NCBI GenBank assembly: GCA_963828215.1
Contig: CAWHFO010000052.1
Coordinates: 62,001 to 126,000, forward strand
Length of the DNA: 64,000 nucleotides
Source: CAVTJL01 sp963828215
Lineage (GTDB): Bacteria > Pseudomonadota > Alphaproteobacteria > Geminicoccales > Geminicoccaceae
Reading direction: 5' to 3'
How positions within the stretch are numbered: position 1 is the first letter of the stretch; each line of letters starts with the position of its first letter. Positions 1 through 10,014 of the stretch are shown one piece after another. The position numbers were made by a program, and so were the translations under genes. The notes below the pieces were generated by a model that did not search any database, was not told the DNA's origin, and saw only the letters and a program-made list of their open reading frames with translations.

Positions 1-171
1 GAACGCGGCAGGCTCGCGAACCTCGGCCATGTCGGTGCGCCGCCACCGGAGCCACGCGTCCTGGACGATGTCCTCCGCCTCGGCGGTGGAGCCCAGCATC
101 CGGTAGGCGAGGCGCACCAATCGGGATCGGTGCGCCTCGAAGACGGTGGTGGCCTCGTCAGGCGGCGTCAC
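1..171 (-). CDS. ECF41-type RNA polymerase sigma factor, N-terminal part (cut by window edge)
   Basis: Only the first 57 codons are inside the window. They carry a sigma-70 region 2.1/2.2: a FEAHRSRLVRLAYRMLGS stretch followed by AEAEDIVQDAWLRW. This is the usual start of SigJ/ECF41 sigma factors, which recruit RNA polymerase to a few target promoters and carry a fused C-terminal regulatory domain (not visible here). The start is taken as GTG at 171, which overlaps the last 14 bases of the upstream carboxymuconolactone decarboxylase-like gene, so the two are probably translationally coupled. In the ECF41 group the usual target is exactly such a neighbour. The ECF41-like promoter at 662-688 supports the subgroup call. 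The family is clear; the subgroup is inferred from the N-terminus plus context. Confidence 0.8.
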   Translation of the reverse strand, partial: MTPPDEATTVFEAHRSRLVRLAYRMLGSTAEAEDIVQDAWLRWRRTDMAEVREPAAF

Positions 172-623
172 GCGCCCTGTCCACGGGGTGCGCCGCGCGC
201 ACGCCCACCTGCAGCCGGTTCCACAGATTGATGGTCCCGATCTGCAGGGTGAGGTTGACGATCTCCCGCTCGGTGAACTGGCTCTTCAGCATCTCGTAGA
301 CCTCGTCCGGCGCCTCGGTCTCGGCGACCAGGGTCAGGGCTTCCGTCCAGGCCAGCGCTGCCCGCTCACGCTCGCTGTACAGCGAAGAGTTCGCGCCAGG
401 CGTTCAGCATGTAGAGCCGCATCTCGGTCTCGCCATGCTCCCGGGCGCTGGTCGCGTGCATATGAATGCAGAAGGCGCAGCCGTTGATCTGCGACGCGCG
501 CAGCTTGACGAGATCGAGCAGGCTGTGCTCCAGGCCGCTGGCCCCGATGCTGGCCTCGACAGCCAGCATCGCCTTGATGCCGTCGGGGGCATGCTGAATG
601 GGGTTCTTCAAGCGCGGGGTCAT
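158..623 (-). CDS. Carboxymuconolactone decarboxylase / AhpD-like protein (frameshifted)
   Basis: The start is ATG at 623 (MTPRLKNPIQHAPDGI) and the stop is TGA at 158-160. A CxxC pair sits in the sequence CAFCIHMHA, the redox/proton-relay motif of the AhpD-like carboxymuconolactone decarboxylase fold. The reading frame breaks near 375-382. Removing one base there restores WRESSLYSERERAALAWTEA and a protein of about 154 residues, the normal family length, so the break is probably a sequence error. This is the C member of the 'COE' genes (carboxymuconolactone decarboxylase, oxidoreductase, epimerase) that ECF41 sigma factors control, and it overlaps the sigma gene. The substrate is unknown; alkylhydroperoxidase-like activity is a family possibility. 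Confidence 0.85.
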
Positions 624-661
624 CGTTCTCTCCGTCGTGCACCATGCACGGTCGCCCTCGA

Positions 662-688
662 GACGAGATGGCAGGCGCCGATGTGACA
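662..688 (-). promoter_or_regulatory. Predicted ECF41-type promoter
   Basis: Read on the minus strand, this is TGTCACA (688-682), a 16-base spacer, then CGTC (665-662). These are the -35 and -10 elements described for ECF41 sigma factors. It lies about 40 bases upstream of the ATG of the carboxymuconolactone decarboxylase-like gene that precedes the sigma factor gene. The site would make the two-gene unit autoregulated. The match is by eye against the remembered consensus. Confidence 0.75.
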
Positions 689-784
689 TCGCTGCCGGAG
701 AGTTTTTGCGGCGCCGGCGGCTGGCCGCCCGACCGGCTTGGATCACCTCACCCGCTATAGTCGTCTTTCACGAGGGAGTGCCCG

Positions 785-1429
785 ATGACCGACGAGCTCG
801 TCTTCTACACCCACCCGCAGTCGCGGGGACGGGTCGTGCGCTGGATGCTCGAGGAGCTGGGCCGGCCCTACCGCACCGAGCTGCTCGACTACGGCACGAC
901 GATGAAGGCGCCGGCCTATCTCGCGATCAACCCGATGGGCAAGGTGCCGGCCATCCGCCATGGCGACACGGTCGTGACCGAGGCCGCGGCCATCTGCGCC
1001 TATCTCGCCGACGCTGTTCCGGAAGCCGGCTTGGCGCCTCCGCCCGGCGACCCTCTCCGCGGCCCCTACTATCGCTGGCTGTTCTTCGCCGCCGGCCCGC
1101 TGGAGGCGGCTGCCAGCAACAAAGCCCTGGGCTTGGAGGTGCCGGAGGGCCGCGAGCGAATGATGGGCTACGGCAGCTATGCCGACGTGATGAACGCTCT
1201 CGAGCCGCTCGTCGGCGGAGGGGACTATCTCGTCGGCGACAGCTTCAGCGCCGCCGACCTCTATCTCGGCGCCCAGCTCGGCTGGGGCATGATGTTCGGC
1301 ACGATCGAGCGGCGCCCTGCCTTCGAGGCCTATTGGGAGCGGATCAGCCGCCGGCCCGCCGCGCTGCGGGCAAAGGAGATCGACGACGCGCTGGCCACCG
1401 AGCTGCAACGGGCGCCGACGGCCGGCTAG
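785..1429 (+). CDS. Glutathione S-transferase family protein
   Basis: This 214-residue protein has the two-domain layout of cytosolic GSTs. The N-terminal thioredoxin-like domain contains HPQSRGRVVRWML (candidate active-site Ser near residue 14) and the conserved MGKVPA cis-proline turn. The loop that usually reads E-S-x-A-I reads TEAAAIC, so a glutathione-contacting Ser is Ala. The helical C-terminal domain contains the GDSFSAADLYLG N-capping motif. A GAGGGAG ribosome-binding site lies 8 bases before the ATG. It likely conjugates or reduces electrophiles with glutathione in the cytoplasm; the substrate is unknown. It stands alone between two minus-strand genes. Confidence 0.9.
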   Translation: MTDELVFYTHPQSRGRVVRWMLEELGRPYRTELLDYGTTMKAPAYLAINPMGKVPAIRHGDTVVTEAAAICAYLADAVPEAGLAPPPGDPLRGPYYRWLFFAAGPLEAAASNKALGLEVPEGRERMMGYGSYADVMNALEPLVGGGDYLVGDSFSAADLYLGAQLGWGMMFGTIERRPAFEAYWERISRRPAALRAKEIDDALATELQRAPTAG

Positions 1430-1444
1430 CGCCGGATCCGCCCG

Positions 1445-3266
1445 CTAGACCTCACCCGCCGCGGCGACCCGCTCCGGCGCCGCGTAGAGCGCGTCGATCT
1501 CTTTCGCGTATTCCTTGTAGATGAGGTTCCGCCTGAGCTTCAGGGTCGGCGTCATCAGGCCGTTCTCCACCGTGAAGGGCTCGGCCACGATCTTGAAGCG
1601 GCGGACCCGCTCGATGCTCGAGAGATGAGCATTGGCGCGCCGTACGGCCTCGGCGATCCTGCGCTGCACCGTCTCGCTCGTCGCGAGATCGGCGTCCTTC
1701 TCCGTCTCCGTCGCTCCCGACAGCTCGCGCTCCCTCCTTGAGCAGCGCCTGCGACGGCACGATCAGCGCCACGAGATGTGGCCTGCGGTCGCCGAACACG
1801 AGCGCCTGGCCGATGTCCGGCTCGAGCGCCAGGACGCCCTCGACCCGCTGGGGCGAGACATTGTCGCCGCCGGAGTTGACGATCAGGTCCTTCTTGCGGT
1901 CGGTGATCTTGAGGTAGCCGTCGGCGTCGATCTCGCCGATGTCGCCGGTGTGCAGCCAGCCGTCCTTGAGCACCTGCGCCGTCGCCTCCTCGTCCTTCCA
2001 GTAGCCCTTCATCACGAGGTCGCCCCTGACCAGGATCTCGCCGTCCTCGGCGATCCTGACCTCGACGCCCTGAAGCGGCGGCCCGACCGTGTCGATCCTC
2101 GACGCCCAAGGCGGGTTGACGCTGATGACTGGCGAGGATTCCGTCTGCCCGTAGCCCTGTGCCACCGGCAGGCCGAGGGCCACGAAAAAGAGGCCGACCT
2201 CGTAGTTGAGCGGCGCTCCGCCCGAGGCCATCGCGACCAGCCGGCCGCCGAAGCGCTGGCGGATCTTGCGGCGCACCAGATGATCGAGGGCGATGTTGAG
2301 GAGGCGCTCGTGCGGGGCCAGTCGGCCACGCTGCTCGTAGGCCTTGCTGCCGAGCTTCAGGGCCAGGTGGAAGAGCTTGGCCCTGATCCCGCCCTCGCGT
2401 TCCACCGCCGCCGCGATGCGCTGGCGAAGCACCTCGTAGAGCCGCGGCACGCAGGGCAGGACGCCCGGCCGGGCCTCGAGCAGGTTGGCCGCGAGGTGCT
2501 CGACGCCGTCGGCGTAGTAGATCTGGCCGTCGAAGGCGATCGGAAGGAACTGCCCGACCGTATGCTCATAGGAGTGGGAGAGGGGCAGGAACGACAGGAA
2601 GACCCGCTCCTCGGGCGTGAGACGCTGGAAGAGATGCCAGGTGCCCCTGACATTGGCCATGATGTTGCGATGCGTCAGCATCACCCCCTTGGGGCGGCCG
2701 CCGGTGCCCGAGGTGTAGATGAAGCAGGCCACGTCGTCGGGCCCGCGGCCCTGTCCGGCGGAGACCGGGGCCTCCGCCTCGCCCCGCGCCAGCGCCTCGG
2801 CGTAGGTGGTGAGCGGCAGCGCCATCGCGGGCTCCTCGATGGGCTCGATCGCCAGCAGGCCCGCGACCGACGGCGCCTCGGCCACGGCCGGCAACAGCCG
2901 CCGTGCCACGCCGGCACCCGAGAAGATGACCAGCCGGGCCTCGCTGTGGTTCAGGAGGTAGGCATAGTCGGCGGTCGTGTAGGTCGTGTAGGAGGGCACC
3001 GTGATGCCGCCGGCGGCCATCACGGCGAGGTCGGCCACGCACCATTCCGGCCGGTTCTCGGCCACGATCGCCACCCGGTCGCCCGGGCGGACGCCCATGG
3101 CGACGAGCGTCCGTGCCAGAAGCTGCACCTCGCGGCCGACGCGGGCCCAGCTCCAGGGCTGGTAGCGGCCGTCGCGCTTGGCCCACAGAAAGGGCGCCTC
3201 GCCATTGCGGGCGACGGCGCGCTCGGCCATCAGGGCCAGGTTGGCGCCCAGCTCGGGAAGTGTCAT
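1445..3266 (-). CDS. Long-chain fatty-acid--CoA ligase, AMP-forming (frameshifted near C-terminus)
   Basis: Acyl-adenylate-forming enzyme that activates fatty acids to acyl-CoA. The P-loop-like motif YTSGTGGRPKG lies around residue 185, and GWLHTGDIGEID plus the hinge KITDRKKDLIVNSGGDNV follow. This is the layout of the FadD15-type synthetases. The frame breaks near 1727-1737 in a G-rich run. Dropping one base joins LLKE to ERELSGATETEKDAD and then to the expected C-terminal sequence with the catalytic-region GLMTPTLKLRRN and a stop at 1445-1447, giving about 606 residues. The start at 3266 (MTLPELGANLALMAERA) matches the family. The gene is monocistronic and divergent from the peptidase gene at 3398. 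Confidence 0.88.
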
Positions 3267-3397
3267 CGTCGCTTCGTCACCCGCTTCTCAGGCGGACCTG
3301 GGTCAGCCAGCCTCACCGATCGCCGCCACCCGATGCAGGTGGAAGCGTTGGCGCCGGACCATATATCTCGTGTCGGAAAGTGAAAGGCCTCAGGACC

Positions 3398-5226
3398 ATG
3401 GAGAGAGCTTTGGCAAGTGCTGTAGCGCTCGCGGCGGGCCCGGACGAGCGCGGGGACGTGCCTGTCTGGGACCTGAGCGATCTTTTCTCGGGACGCGACG
3501 ACGCCCGGATCGAGGAGGTGCTGGGTGAGGCCGACCGGGAAGCCGGAACGCTCGCCCTGACGTACAAGGGCAAGCTCGGGGAGACGTCGGGCGATGGGCT
3601 GGCCGCCCTGATCCGGAGCTACGAGGCCTGCGAGGAGAAGCTCGGGCGGGTGATGAGCTTCGCCTCGCTGCTCCACTCGGCCCAGCGCGACGATGTCGAG
3701 ATCGGCCGCTTCTATCAGGCCATCCAGGAGCGCGTGAACGCCATCGAGACGAAGCTCCTGTTCGTCACGCTCGAGCTCAACAAGCTCGAGGACGAGGCCC
3801 TCGAGGGTCGGCTCGCGGAGTTGGAGGCGCTCCGGGCTTACGGGTCCTGGCTGCGCGATGTGCGGAACTACCGCCCGCACCAGCTCGACGACGAGATCGA
3901 GCGCGTTCTCCACGAGAAGCACATCACCGGGCGGAGCGCCTGGGTGCGGCTGTTCGACGAGACGCTGGCCGCCCTGCGCTTTCCGATGCGCGGCAAGGAC
4001 CTCAGCGCCCAGGAGATCTTCGATCACCTGTCGAGCAAGGACCGGGACGAGCGCGCCGAGGCCGCGGCCTCGATCGCCGGCGTGCTCGAGCGCAACAAGA
4101 GCCTGTTCGCGCGGATCACCAACACGCTGGCCAAGGACAAGGCGATCGAGGACGGCTGGCGCCATTTCGAGCGGCCGATCTCGTCCAGGAACCTCGCCAA
4201 CCAGGTCGAGGACGAGGTGGTGGACGGCGCTGATCGCCGCGGTCCGGGACGCCTATCCCCGCATCTCGCACCGCTACTACGCGCTCAAGGCCAAGTGGAT
4301 GGGCCTCGAGAAGCTCGAATATTGGGACCGCAACGCGCCGCTGCCCGAGGATGCCGACACACGCCGCCCCTGGCCCGAGGCCAAGGTCATCGTCCTCGAC
4401 GCCTATCGGCGCTTCTCGCCCAGGCTGGCCGGCCTGCTCGAGAGCTTCTTCGGCAAGGGCTGGATCGACGCGCAGGTCCGGCGCCGGCAAGGACAGCGGA
4501 GCCTTCTGCCACCCGACCGTGCCCTCGGCGCACCCCTATGTGCTGATGAACTATCAGGGCAAGGCCCGGGACGTCATGACGCTCGCCCACGAGCTGGGCC
4601 ACGGCGTCCATCAGACGCTGGCGGCGGGGCAGGGCTATCTCATGTCGGGAACGCCCCTGACGCTCGCCGAGACCGCCTCGGTGTTCGGCGAGCAGCTCAC
4701 CTTCGAATCGCTGCTGGACCAGGAGAAGGACGCCTCGCGGCGCCGGGTGCTGCTCGCGTCCAAGATCGAGGACAAGATCAACACGGTGGTCCGGCAGATC
4801 GCCTTCTGCGAGTTCGAGCGCCGTGTCCACGACGCCCGCGCCAAGGGCGAGGTGGCGCCGGACGAGCTGGGCAATCTATGGATGGAGATCCAGACCGAAA
4901 GCCTCGGACCCGCTTTCGAGTTCCGTGATTCCTACCGGACCTACTGGAGCTACATCCCGCACTTCGTCCACGCGCCCTTTTACGTCTATGCCTACGCGTT
5001 CGGCGACTGCCTCGTGAGCTCGCTCTACGCCGTCTACGAGCAGGCGCCCGATGGCTTCGAGGAGAAATATCTGGCCATGCTGGCCGCCGGCGGCACGCTG
5101 CGTCACAAGGAGCTGTTGCAACCCTTCGGTCTCGACGCCGCCGATCCGACCTTCTGGTCCAAGGGTCTGGGTCTTCTCGAGCGGCTGATCGACCGTCTCG
5201 AGGGCGAGCTCGGGGGCCGGGCTTGA
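3398..5226 (+). CDS. pepF: M3-family oligoendopeptidase F (two frameshifts)
   Basis: Cytoplasmic zinc metallopeptidase that cuts short peptides. The HExxH motif appears as LAHELGHGVHQTL, with the third ligand region ETASVFGEQLTFE about 25 residues later. The N-terminal half shows the family features WDLSDLF and TLALTYKGKL. The frame breaks twice, near 4225 and near 4480. Each is repaired by deleting one G, giving a protein of about 608 residues, the normal PepF length. The stop TGA at 5224-5226 overlaps the TTG start of the next gene, so the two are probably co-translated. Confidence 0.88.
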
Positions 5227-6593
5227 GCGACGGCGGGATCGGCCGGCCGGAGCAGCGTACCGAGAACTCGCTCGGTCGCCGGATGCGCCGCTATGCGCAG
5301 GTCTCGGGCACCATGGCCGGCCAGGCGGCGGGAATCGCGGGCCGGCGCATTCTCGGCATCGGCCTCGATCGCGGCCAGCACGCGCAGGAGCTGCGGGAGG
5401 CTCTGGGCGGGCTGAAAGGGCCGCTCATGAAGGTCGCCCAGATGATGGCGACCATCCCCGACGCCCTGCCGGCCGAGTACGCGGCCGAGCTGGCCCAGCT
5501 GCAGAGCCAGGCGCCGCCGATGGGCAAGCCCTTCGTGCGCCGGCGCATGGCGGCCGAGCTCGGTCCGGGCTGGCAGAAGCACTTCAAGACGTTTCCCCTC
5601 GACGCCGCCGCCGCGGCATCGCTGGGCCAGGTCCACAAGGCCGTGCTCGAGGACGATCGGATCGTGGCCTGCAAGCTCCAGTATCCGAGCATCCAGGCCG
5701 CAGTCGAGGCCGACCTCCAGCAGCTGCGCTGGATCTTCGCGCTCTACAAGCGCTACGACGCCACCATCAAGCCCGACCTGATCTACGAGGAGATCGCGGC
5801 CCGGCTCCGCGAGGAGCTCGACTATGCGCGCGAGGCCCGCCACATCGGCGTCTACGGCCACATGCTCGCCGGCGAGGCGGCCGTGCACGTGCCGGACGTG
5901 GTGCCCGAGCTCTCGACCGGCCGGCTCCTGACCATGAGCTGGCTCGAGGGCGAGCCGCTGCTGAGCTTCAGGACCGCCGACCAGGAGACGCGCAATCGCC
6001 TGGCTTTCAACATGTTCCGGGCCTGGTATCTGCCCTTCTACGACTACGGGATCATTCACGGCGATCCGCATCTCGGCAACTACACGGCCCGGCCGGACGC
6101 CGACATCAACCTTCTGGACTTCGGCTGCATCCGCATCTTCAAGCCCTCCTTCGTGGGCGCCGTGATCGACCTCTACTGGGCGCTCGTCCGCGGCGACCGG
6201 GACCTCGCCGTCTCGGCCTACGAGACCTGGGGCTTCAAGAACCTGTCGAAGGAGCTGGTCGACACCCTGAACATCTGGGCGGCCTTTCTCTACGGCCCGC
6301 TGATGGAGGACCGGCCGCGGCTCATCCAGGAGACCAACAGCGGCGCCTATGGGCGCGAGGTCGCCGGGCAGGTCCACCAGCGCCTGCGCGAGGCCGGCGG
6401 GGTGACGCCGCCCCGCGAGTTCGTCTTCATGGACCGGGCGGCCATCGGCCTCGGCTCGGTGTTTCTCCACCTCAACGCCGAGATCAACTGGTACGAGCTG
6501 TTCATGAATCTCGTCGGGGACTTCGACGTGGAGCGGCTCGCCCGGCGTCAGGCGGCAGCGCTGACACAGTTCGACCTCGACGACGAGATCTGA
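5223..6593 (+). CDS. ABC1/UbiB family atypical protein kinase-like protein
   Basis: 456 residues with the UbiB/ADCK core. There is an A-rich loop (AAAAASLGQVHKA), the ATP lysine in VACKLQYP, the catalytic loop HGDPHLGN and the DFG equivalent in LLDFGC. The N-terminal KxGQ signature reads KVAQ (LKGPLMKVAQMM), with Ala in place of Gly. I believe this is common in the alphaproteobacterial branch. Family members support ubiquinone synthesis or lipid handling, probably through ATPase activity. TTG at 5223 is used because it overlaps the preceding stop (TTGA); an internal ATG at 5284 is the alternative. Confidence 0.85.
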   Translation: MSDGGIGRPEQRTENSLGRRMRRYAQVSGTMAGQAAGIAGRRILGIGLDRGQHAQELREALGGLKGPLMKVAQMMATIPDALPAEYAAELAQLQSQAPPMGKPFVRRRMAAELGPGWQKHFKTFPLDAAAAASLGQVHKAVLEDDRIVACKLQYPSIQAAVEADLQQLRWIFALYKRYDATIKPDLIYEEIAARLREELDYAREARHIGVYGHMLAGEAAVHVPDVVPELSTGRLLTMSWLEGEPLLSFRTADQETRNRLAFNMFRAWYLPFYDYGIIHGDPHLGNYTARPDADINLLDFGCIRIFKPSFVGAVIDLYWALVRGDRDLAVSAYETWGFKNLSKELVDTLNIWAAFLYGPLMEDRPRLIQETNSGAYGREVAGQVHQRLREAGGVTPPREFVFMDRAAIGLGSVFLHLNAEINWYELFMNLVGDFDVERLARRQAAALTQFDLDDEI

Positions 6594-6721
6594 GCCCGAA
6601 GCGGCGGGCCGCGGCGGCGGGCGGGCTTCAAGCGCGACGGCGACGGTGGTAAGCACGGCATCACCTGCGGCACCGGCTGCCTGCGTGACCTGGGGCCGGC
6701 AGCGCGTCGGCGAGCTTGCTC

Positions 6722-8585
6722 ATGGCCAACATCCTCGAGCGGTCGACCACCCGGATCGGGGCAGAGCGGGCGGTGCGGCGTCGCCTGCATCGTCTCTGGC
6801 TGCTGCGGCGCGGCCTCCTGCGCCTGCTCGACCGCCGCCATCTTCGCGACAGCGAGATCGGGCTGGCCCTGCTCGGCGCCGGCGTCGGCGCTGTCGTCGG
6901 CGCCGGCGTGGGGCTGCTCCGTGAGCTGGTGGCGCTGTTCCACCTGCTCGTGTTCAGGGTGCCCCTGGACGGCCATCTGAGCATCGGGCTCGACCTGCCG
7001 CGCTGGCAGATCCTCCTCGCCACCGCGGGCGGCGGGGTGATCATCGGCCTGGGCGGCCTGCTCCTGCGGCGCGGTCGGGGCGGCCGTGAGATCGTCGACC
7101 CGATCGAGGCCAACGCCCTCTACGGCGGCCGCATGTCGATGCTCGACAGCCTGCGCCTCGCCGCCTCGACCGTGCTGTCCAATGCCTTCGGCGGCTCGGT
7201 CGGGATGGAGGCCGGCTACACCCAGACTGGCTCGGGCTTCGCCTCGATGGTCGGCAAGGCCCTGCAGCTCCGGCGGGCCGACCTCCGCGTCATCGTCGGC
7301 TGCGGCGCTGCGGCGGCCATCGCGGCCGCGTTCAACGCCCCGCTGACCGGGGCCTTCTACGCCTTCGAGCTGGTCATCGGCAGCTATACCCTGGGCGCGC
7401 TCGTGCCGGTGATGGCGGCGGCTGTGGTGGCGACGGCCCTGACCCGTGTCACGATCGGCATCGACCCGATCTTCGCCATCTCCGACGGCACCAGCCTCGA
7501 TCCCATGGACTATGCGATCTTCGGGCTGGTCGGCTTCGCCGCCGGCTGGGTCGGCATCTGGACCATGCAGGCGGTAACGGTCGTCGAGCGCCTCTTCCGG
7601 CGGCTGCCCGGGCCGGGCTGGACGCGGCCGGCCTATGGAGGCCTGGCACTCGGCCTCATCGCCCTGGTCTTCCCCGAGGTGCTGGGCAGCGGGCACGGCG
7701 CCATCGAGTTCACGGTGACGGAGGGCTTCGCTCCGCTCTATCTGGCCGGCCTGCTGCTCGCCAAGGCGCTCGCCTCGGCGATCTCGCTGGGCTCGGGCTA
7801 TCGCGGTGGCCTCTTCAGCTCCTCGCTCTTCATCGGAGCGCTTCTGGGCGGTGTCGTCGCCTTGGCCGGCCAGGTCGTGCTGCCCGGCCTGCACATTCCG
7901 ACCGTCGCCTACATGCTGGTCGGCATGGGCTCGGTGGCCGCGGCGATCATCGGCTCGCCGATCACCATGGTGATGCTGGTGCTCGAATTCGACCGGGGAT
8001 TTCCCGGTGACGATCGGCGTCATCACGGGCGTGGCGATCGCGACGACGGTGGTGCGGACCTGCTTCGGCTACTCCTTCGCGACCTGGCGCTTCCATCTCA
8101 GGGGCGTGCAGATCCGCGGTGCCCACGACATAGGCTGGATCGAGAGCCTGACCGTGCTGCGGCTGATGCGCCGGGACGTCAAGCGCGTCTCCGCGACCAT
8201 GTCGGTGGCAGCCCTGCGGCGCATCCACCCGCTCGGCAGCACGAAGACCGTGTTCGCGGTCGACGAAGCCGGCGCCTATGTCGGGCTCGTCGACATGGCC
8301 GCCGTGCACGCGCCGGAGCTGGACGAGGCGGCGGAGACCACGCTCGTGAGCACGCTCGCGGTGCAGCCCGAAAGCTACTTCCTGCCCGGCCAGAACGTTC
8401 GCTCGGCGCTCAGCCGCTTCACCGAGACGGCCACCGAGCGGCTGCCGGTGCTCGATGACGAGAACCATCGACACGTGGTGGGCTATCTCAGCGAGGCCTA
8501 CGCGCTGCGCCGCTACAACCAGGAGCTGGAGCGCCAGCGCGGCGACGAGCTCGGTGTCCCCAACATCTATGGCGGCGGCCCTTGA
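6722..8585 (+). CDS. ClC-family chloride channel/antiporter with C-terminal CBS domains (frameshifted)
   Basis: Integral membrane protein with about ten hydrophobic segments. ClC signature regions are GSVGMEAGYTQ (position of the usual GKEGP gating loop, Glu kept but flanks changed), the GSGYRGGLFSSSLF filter motif and the GSPITMVMLV helix. A cytosolic C-terminus follows with regulatory CBS repeats (VSATMSVAALRRIHPLGSTK and ENHRHVVGYLSEA). The frame breaks near 7998 in a GGGG run. Removing one G gives EFDRDFPVTIGVITG and a protein of about 620 residues. The ATG at 6722 is preferred over the TTG at 6716. The stop overlaps the TTG start of folK. Confidence 0.87.
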
Positions 8586-9097
8586 GCGACGGCACGCCCC
8601 TCGCGCGCGCCGCCGTGGCACTCGGCGCCAATCTGGGCGACCGGCGGGCGACGCTCGAGCGGGCGGTGGCCCTGCTGGCCGAGGAGGTCGGCCCGCTCGC
8701 CGCCCGCTCGGCCTGGCGGGAGACGCCGGCCCTGATCCATCCCGACGATCCGGCCGCCTGGTATCCGCCCTACCTCAACGGCGTGGTGGTGCTGCGGACC
8801 GCGCTCGAGCCGGCCGCGATCCTGACCCGGCTCCAGGCGATCGAGCTGGCGCTCGGCCGCGATCGCAGGGCGGAGCAGGCCCGCTGGCGACCGCGGGTGA
8901 TCGACCTCGACCTCATCGCCATCGAGGAGCGGATCGTCCTCCTGCCCGACCTCGCCGTGCCGCATCCCGAGATGCACCGCCGGGATTTCGTCCTCGGGCC
9001 GATGGCCGAGGTCTGGCCGGACTGGCGCCACCCGAGGCTCGGCCGGACGGTGGAGGAGCTGCTGGCCGCCCTGGATCAGCCGGCACCGGCGGGCTGA
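8582..9097 (+). CDS. folK: 2-amino-4-hydroxy-6-hydroxymethyldihydropteridine diphosphokinase
   Basis: Folate pathway enzyme that pyrophosphorylates 6-hydroxymethyl-dihydropterin. 171 residues, normal length. Hallmarks are the N-terminal GANLGDRRATLERAV, the PPPK signature RWRPRVIDLDLIAI and the late VPHPEMHRRDFVLGPM motif. The TTG start at 8582 overlaps the ClC stop codon (TTGA), suggesting coupled translation. Its 3' end runs 22 bases into the end of folP on the opposite strand. So the two consecutive folate enzymes sit tail to tail rather than in one operon. Confidence 0.93.
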   Translation: MSDGTPLARAAVALGANLGDRRATLERAVALLAEEVGPLAARSAWRETPALIHPDDPAAWYPPYLNGVVVLRTALEPAAILTRLQAIELALGRDRRAEQARWRPRVIDLDLIAIEERIVLLPDLAVPHPEMHRRDFVLGPMAEVWPDWRHPRLGRTVEELLAALDQPAPAG

Positions 9098-9952
9098 CCG
9101 GGCGGCGGGCCGTCCGGCACATCGAGACCCATGCGCCGGCCGGCCTCGAGGAACTGGCGCATCATCCGCACGTCGTGGGTCCGTACCAGCGTGGCGCCGC
9201 GGCAGAGGGCGACCAGGGCCGTGAGCTGCGAGAGGGGGTCCCGCTCGGCCCGCGGCACGCCGAGAAAGCCCTTGCGCGAGCTCGCGACCATCACCGGGAA
9301 GGGCCGCAGCCGCTCGGCCAGCCGCGCGAACCCCTCCAGCAGCCGCCAGGAGTCCCGGGCCTCGAGGCTGAGAAAGCCGCCCATGCCGGGGTCGAGCACG
9401 ATGTGCGCGTCCGGGATGCCGGCCGCGAGTGCCGCCTCGGCCCGGCCGAGCAGAAAGTCGCCGACCTCGGCCACCACGTCGTCGAAGTGCCGGGGCAGGG
9501 CCGTCGCGTGGGGCAGGGGACTGTCCTTGGCATGCATCAGGATCACGACGGCGCCGTGCGCCCGGATCACCCCGGCCATTCCCGCGTCGGCGCGCAGCGC
9601 CGAGACGTCGTTGACGACGCGAGCACCCAGGGCGAGGCAGCGATCGGCGGTGGCCGCGTGGTAGGTGTCGATGGAGAGCGGGACGACGGGGGCCAGGGCC
9701 CGCACCACCGGCAGGATGCGCCGAAGCTCGTCCTCGGAGGTCAGGGCCGGCCGGCCCGGCGCCGTCGAACTCGCCGCCGATGTCGACGAGATGGGCGCCT
9801 TCGGCCAGGAGCCGACGACCCTGCGCCTCGGCGGCAGCGGGATCGAGATAGAGGCCGCCGTCGCTGAAGGAGTCGGGCGTGACGTTCAGGACGCCCATGA
9901 GCCAGGGCGGCGGGCCGCCGGCGATGGCGCCGATCTCGGGCGCGCCTGTCAT
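9076..9952 (-). CDS. folP: Dihydropteroate synthase (frameshifted)
   Basis: Condenses the FolK product with p-aminobenzoate. Pterin- and pABA-site motifs are in order: GVLNVTPDSFSDGG, DIGGEST, VVNDVSA, HIVLDPGMG, VASSRKGFLG and a final RTHDVRMM. The frame breaks near 9768. Deleting one base turns GEFDGAGPAG into GESTAPGRPALTSEDELRRI, exactly the family motif, and gives about 291 residues. Because the gene is normally essential and otherwise perfect, the break is probably a read error. ATG at 9952 is the start. It converges on folK with a 22-base overlap. Confidence 0.93.
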
Positions 9953-10014
9953 GCCGACACCTTCCGAAGCGGGCCCCGCCGGGGGCGGCGTGCTGCCCCG
10001 GCCCGGACCCGGGG

